From Aradus depressus (lineage: Eukaryota > Arthropoda > Insecta > Hemiptera > Aradidae), in the NCBI GenBank assembly GCA_963662175.1, contig OY759221.1, forward strand, positions 36,082,045 to 36,146,044: a stretch of 64,000 nucleotides of DNA, read 5' to 3'. This document shows positions 61,622-64,000 of the stretch, piece after piece. The notes beneath the pieces are model-generated. The model saw only the letters and a list, made by a program, of their open reading frames with translations, had not been told where the DNA came from and searched no databases. The position numbers were made by a program, and so were the translations under genes. Numbering within the stretch: the first letter of the stretch is position 1; each line of letters begins with the position of its first letter.

Positions 61622-62475
61622 GGGGAACAGAACCCTCTAACGACACCTCTTGTTTTTTTAGCCAAATCGACCAATGGGGAGGGGGATTAGGGGATAGGAT
61701 TAATTCAAAAACTCTATAATATCTGCCGTTGTAGTGAATGTATCGACATTTTATAAGTGAATTCAAAACCCACCAGGACGACACTTTTTCAGCGGAATTT
61801 AGTTTTTTCCGACCTCTAGATTCGAAATATGAAGAAAAAAAAACATTTCTGTCTGTGAACACGGTAACTCTCACATAATAGAGTGAATGTATAGACAAAT
61901 AAATGTACAACACAAACTTTTATATGTATGTCCAAAACCCCGTAAGGACCACACATAACGATTTTCAGCCAAATCGGTCAAAAGGGGGTTTAGGGAGAGG
62001 TTTAACTCAAAAACCTCAATAACTGCCGATGTAATGAATGTATCGACATGAAATTTCATATTTGAATTCAAAACCACATAAGGACAGCACATCGTTTTTC
62101 AGCCAATTCGGCCATAGGGGAGGGGTATTAAAGAGACGCTCAACTCAAAAACCCCAATAACTGCCGACGTATAGAATGTATCGACATGAAATTTTATATT
62201 TAAAGTCAAAACCCAATGAGGAGATAACCTGTCAAATTGAGATTACGGCGGAAGGGAAGCGGGAGGGATTCAGGATAGGGGGCTCAATTCAAAAACGCTT
62301 ATAACTACTCATGTATGGACTTTATCGACACAAAATATATTATATGAGGATTAGGTTCCCCTATGTAAGTCAACTATTGAATATTAGCGCAAACGTTCGA
62401 CTGGTTTTGGAGGGAGAGCGAAAAAATAATTGAATAATTTGTTCTGGGGAAGTACATTGCCGGTAACTCACCAAA
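61622..62475 (+). repeat. Family B, longest copy, five to six modules
   Basis: TATCGACA or variants recur at 61,741, 61,890, 62,041, 62,179 and 62,333: spacings 149, 151, 138 and 154 bp. Modules repeat CTGCCGATGTAATGAATGTA, CATGAAATTTTATATTT, CAGCCAAATCGG. Ends GTTCTGGGGAAGTACATTGC, CGGTAACTCACC. The second-to-third module boundary contains an extra B start (GGAATTTAGTTTTTTCCGAC). Confidence 0.88.
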
Positions 62476-62620
62476 AGAGACGTTTTTGTATGATTATCAA
62501 ACAAAATCGGCTGAACATATATTCACGAAATTTTCAGGTTTTCAATGATTACCTAAATCCGAATATAATAATAATGATAATATTTATTTCCGTAAACAAT
62601 GACATGATAATTAGATACCT
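62468..62620 (+). repeat. Flank shared with 15.84-15.91 kb
   Basis: AAAAGAGACGTTTTTGTATG, ATTATCAAACAAAATCGGCT, GAACATATATTCACGAAATT, inverted at 15,838-15,911 in the same position next to a B end. Confidence 0.8.
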
Positions 62621-62636
62621 AATACTGTTTTTGGAT

Positions 62637-62946
62637 AACAATAACTGCCGATGTAATGAATTTATCGACATGAAATTTCGTATTTAAAGTCAAAACCTAA
62701 TGAGGACGTTACCTGTCAAAATTTCAGCGATATCGGCTGAACGGAAGGGGTTTCAGGGGAGAGGGGCTCAATTCGATAACCATAATTTCCGATTTAATGA
62801 ATTTATCGACACAAAATCTAGTTTGAGGATTTAGGAGCCCCCTATGTAAGTCAACTGTTGAATCTTAGCGAAAACAGTTTGGAGGCGATGAGGAAAGTCA
62901 ATTGATTATTTCGTTCTGGGGAGGTACATTACCGGTGATTCACTTC
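62637..62946 (+). repeat. Family B, 3' two modules
   Basis: AACTGCCGATGTAATGAATT, GCGATATCGGCTGAACGG, CTGGGGAGGTACATTACCGG, TGATTCAC. Confidence 0.85.
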
Positions 62947-63260
62947 CATTAGTTTTTTCTTACGCAAAAAAGCATGTTTTAGGAAGAAATAGGAAGAGTT
63001 GTCGTTTGGATTCTTGGAAGGGTCAACTTCCCCTAGTTGACACAATGGATCCACTTGACCAGCAAAGATGATTGCTTCTGATAAATGTGAAAAGGACAGT
63101 CGGAATGGAACATATCGGTGTTGGACCTAACCTGGTAGAATAGACAGACACACTCGGAAAAACACTTAAAGCCCTTTACATCGTTTTGAGGCCAGTCTGC
63201 TGTAAACCCATCCTTCCATCTCATTGTTTTGTCATTATTCTAATTTTTTTTTATTTTTTG
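62947..63260. other. Unassigned stretch
   Basis: Short minus-strand frame 63,033-63,224 without family motif. Confidence 0.35.
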
Positions 63261-63264
63261 TTTT

Positions 63265-63846
63265 ACTTCCTCAGCTCTATGGCTGTATAAAACCTATGTT
63301 TTATAGGGGAAGTTAAGTAATCGATCAGAAATTCAATGTTGAAACAACGGAATTTCATGTTTCCGACCCTCTGAATGAAAAACAAGTTGTCTGTTTTTTT
63401 TTTTTGTTTGGGTGTTTGAACAAGATAACTCCCGATAGAATGAATGGATCGACATGCCATTTTATATGTGAATTCAAAGTTCTCTAAGGACAACACCTAT
63501 TGATTTTAAACCAAATCGGCCCAAGGGAAAGGAAGGTTTTAGGGAGAGGCTTATCACAAAAACTCTAATAACTGCCGATATAATGAATGTATCAACGTAA
63601 AATTTTATATTTACATTCAAAACCCCATGAGGAACACACCTATTAATTTTCCAGGAAATCAGACGTAGGAGACTCGACTCGAGATGAATGTATCGATAGA
63701 AAATTTAGTATGAGGATTGAGAAACCAGCTATTGAATTTTAGCCCAACGATTGATTGATTGGCTTGAGGTACAATTTAATTGATTAATTAATGTATAGGG
63801 GAAGTAATGTAATCTGTCAAAAATTTGATGCAGAGTTTTCAATGTA
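63265..63846 (+). repeat. Two family B copies in direct succession
   Basis: First copy 63,265-63,791 (ACTTCCTCAGCTCTATGG ... GATTGATTGGCTTGAGG) lacks its hairpin end; the second starts at once with GTATAGGGGAAGTAATGTAA and is cut at 63,845 by the Tigger-like end. Confidence 0.8.
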
Positions 63847-64000
63847 CAGTAGAACCCCTCATATCCGTCACCCACGGGACCGGAGCGTGGTCGGATAACA
63901 AAAAAGATCGGATAATCCGAGGAACAACAAAAAATGAATAAAAGCACACATAAACGAGTATTTATGTACATATGTATGTAAATGTACGTGTTTATTGAAT
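63847..64000 (+). mobile_element. pogo/Tigger-type element, left end (runs off the window)
   Basis: CAGTAGAACCCCTCATATCC follows a TA (63,845-63,846) inside family B. GTCGGATAACAAAAAAGATC and GGATAATCCGAGGAAC are the usual subterminal repeats. The right end is not in the window, so coding capacity cannot be judged. Confidence 0.85.

Overview
This window is eukaryotic, AT-rich DNA with no recognisable host gene. Every open frame is short, and the few with family resemblance are broken pieces of transposable elements. A mariner relic, a hAT relic with an 8-bp target duplication, pogo/Tigger-type ends, three kinds of non-LTR retrotransposon fragment, two or three tRNA-derived SINE families and hammerhead-ribozyme motifs of the Penelope-like/retrozyme type point to a metazoan, most likely an insect or other arthropod. 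I cannot name the species.

Most of the window is a mosaic of a few high-copy families. (1) SINE-1 is a tRNA-derived SINE of about 330 bp with A-box and B-box motifs, in more than twenty copies on both strands; several have 10-15 bp target-site duplications. (2) Family B is the commonest repeat. It has ACTTCCCCAG/CTGGGGAAGT ends, a conserved CGGTGAATCACCG hairpin at one end, and internal modules of about 140-150 bp. (3) Family C ends in a CTTCCTTATACTA-type palindrome. (4) Family D is a foldback MITE. (5) Family E is a retroelement 3' end with a (GTT)n tail.

Layout. 0-1 kb: R1-like ORF2 fragments. 1-9 kb: B, C and SINE-1 copies. 9-16 kb: AT-rich DNA with ribozyme-like motifs and a large inverted pair. 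17 kb: a GC-rich island and a second SINE. 17.7-22.2 kb: palindromes, SINE-1 copies and a TA-flanked MITE. 25.7-26.4 kb: hAT relic. 27.4-28.7 kb: inverted hammerhead-bearing element around a perfect palindrome. 28.7-32.5 kb: B, C, D and SINE-1. 33.1-34.2 kb: mariner pseudogene split by a LINE tail. 36-37.4 kb: SINE-1 copies, a hammerhead and a LINE tail. 40.3 kb: inverted retro-insert. 43 kb: R1-like tail. 44.1-45.0 kb: long foldback. 46-48.4 kb: SINE-1, LINE tail, Tigger-like element. 53 kb: perfect 93-bp palindrome next to a TIR MITE. 54.9-55.5 kb: 126-bp satellite. 56-57.3 kb: nested SINE/LINE inside B. 59-64 kb: SINE-1, B, C, an intact-looking hammerhead, and a Tigger-like end at the right edge.

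Two observations stand out. First, a set of hammerhead-like motifs (CUGANGA, stem II, GAAA, self-complementary stem III, distal stem I pairing that covaries between copies), many inside inverted duplications. Second, one SINE copy (36,386-36,740) with a perfect 15-bp target duplication that contains three separate near-perfect hairpins absent from its sister copies. All coordinates of repeat edges are by eye and may be off by several bases.
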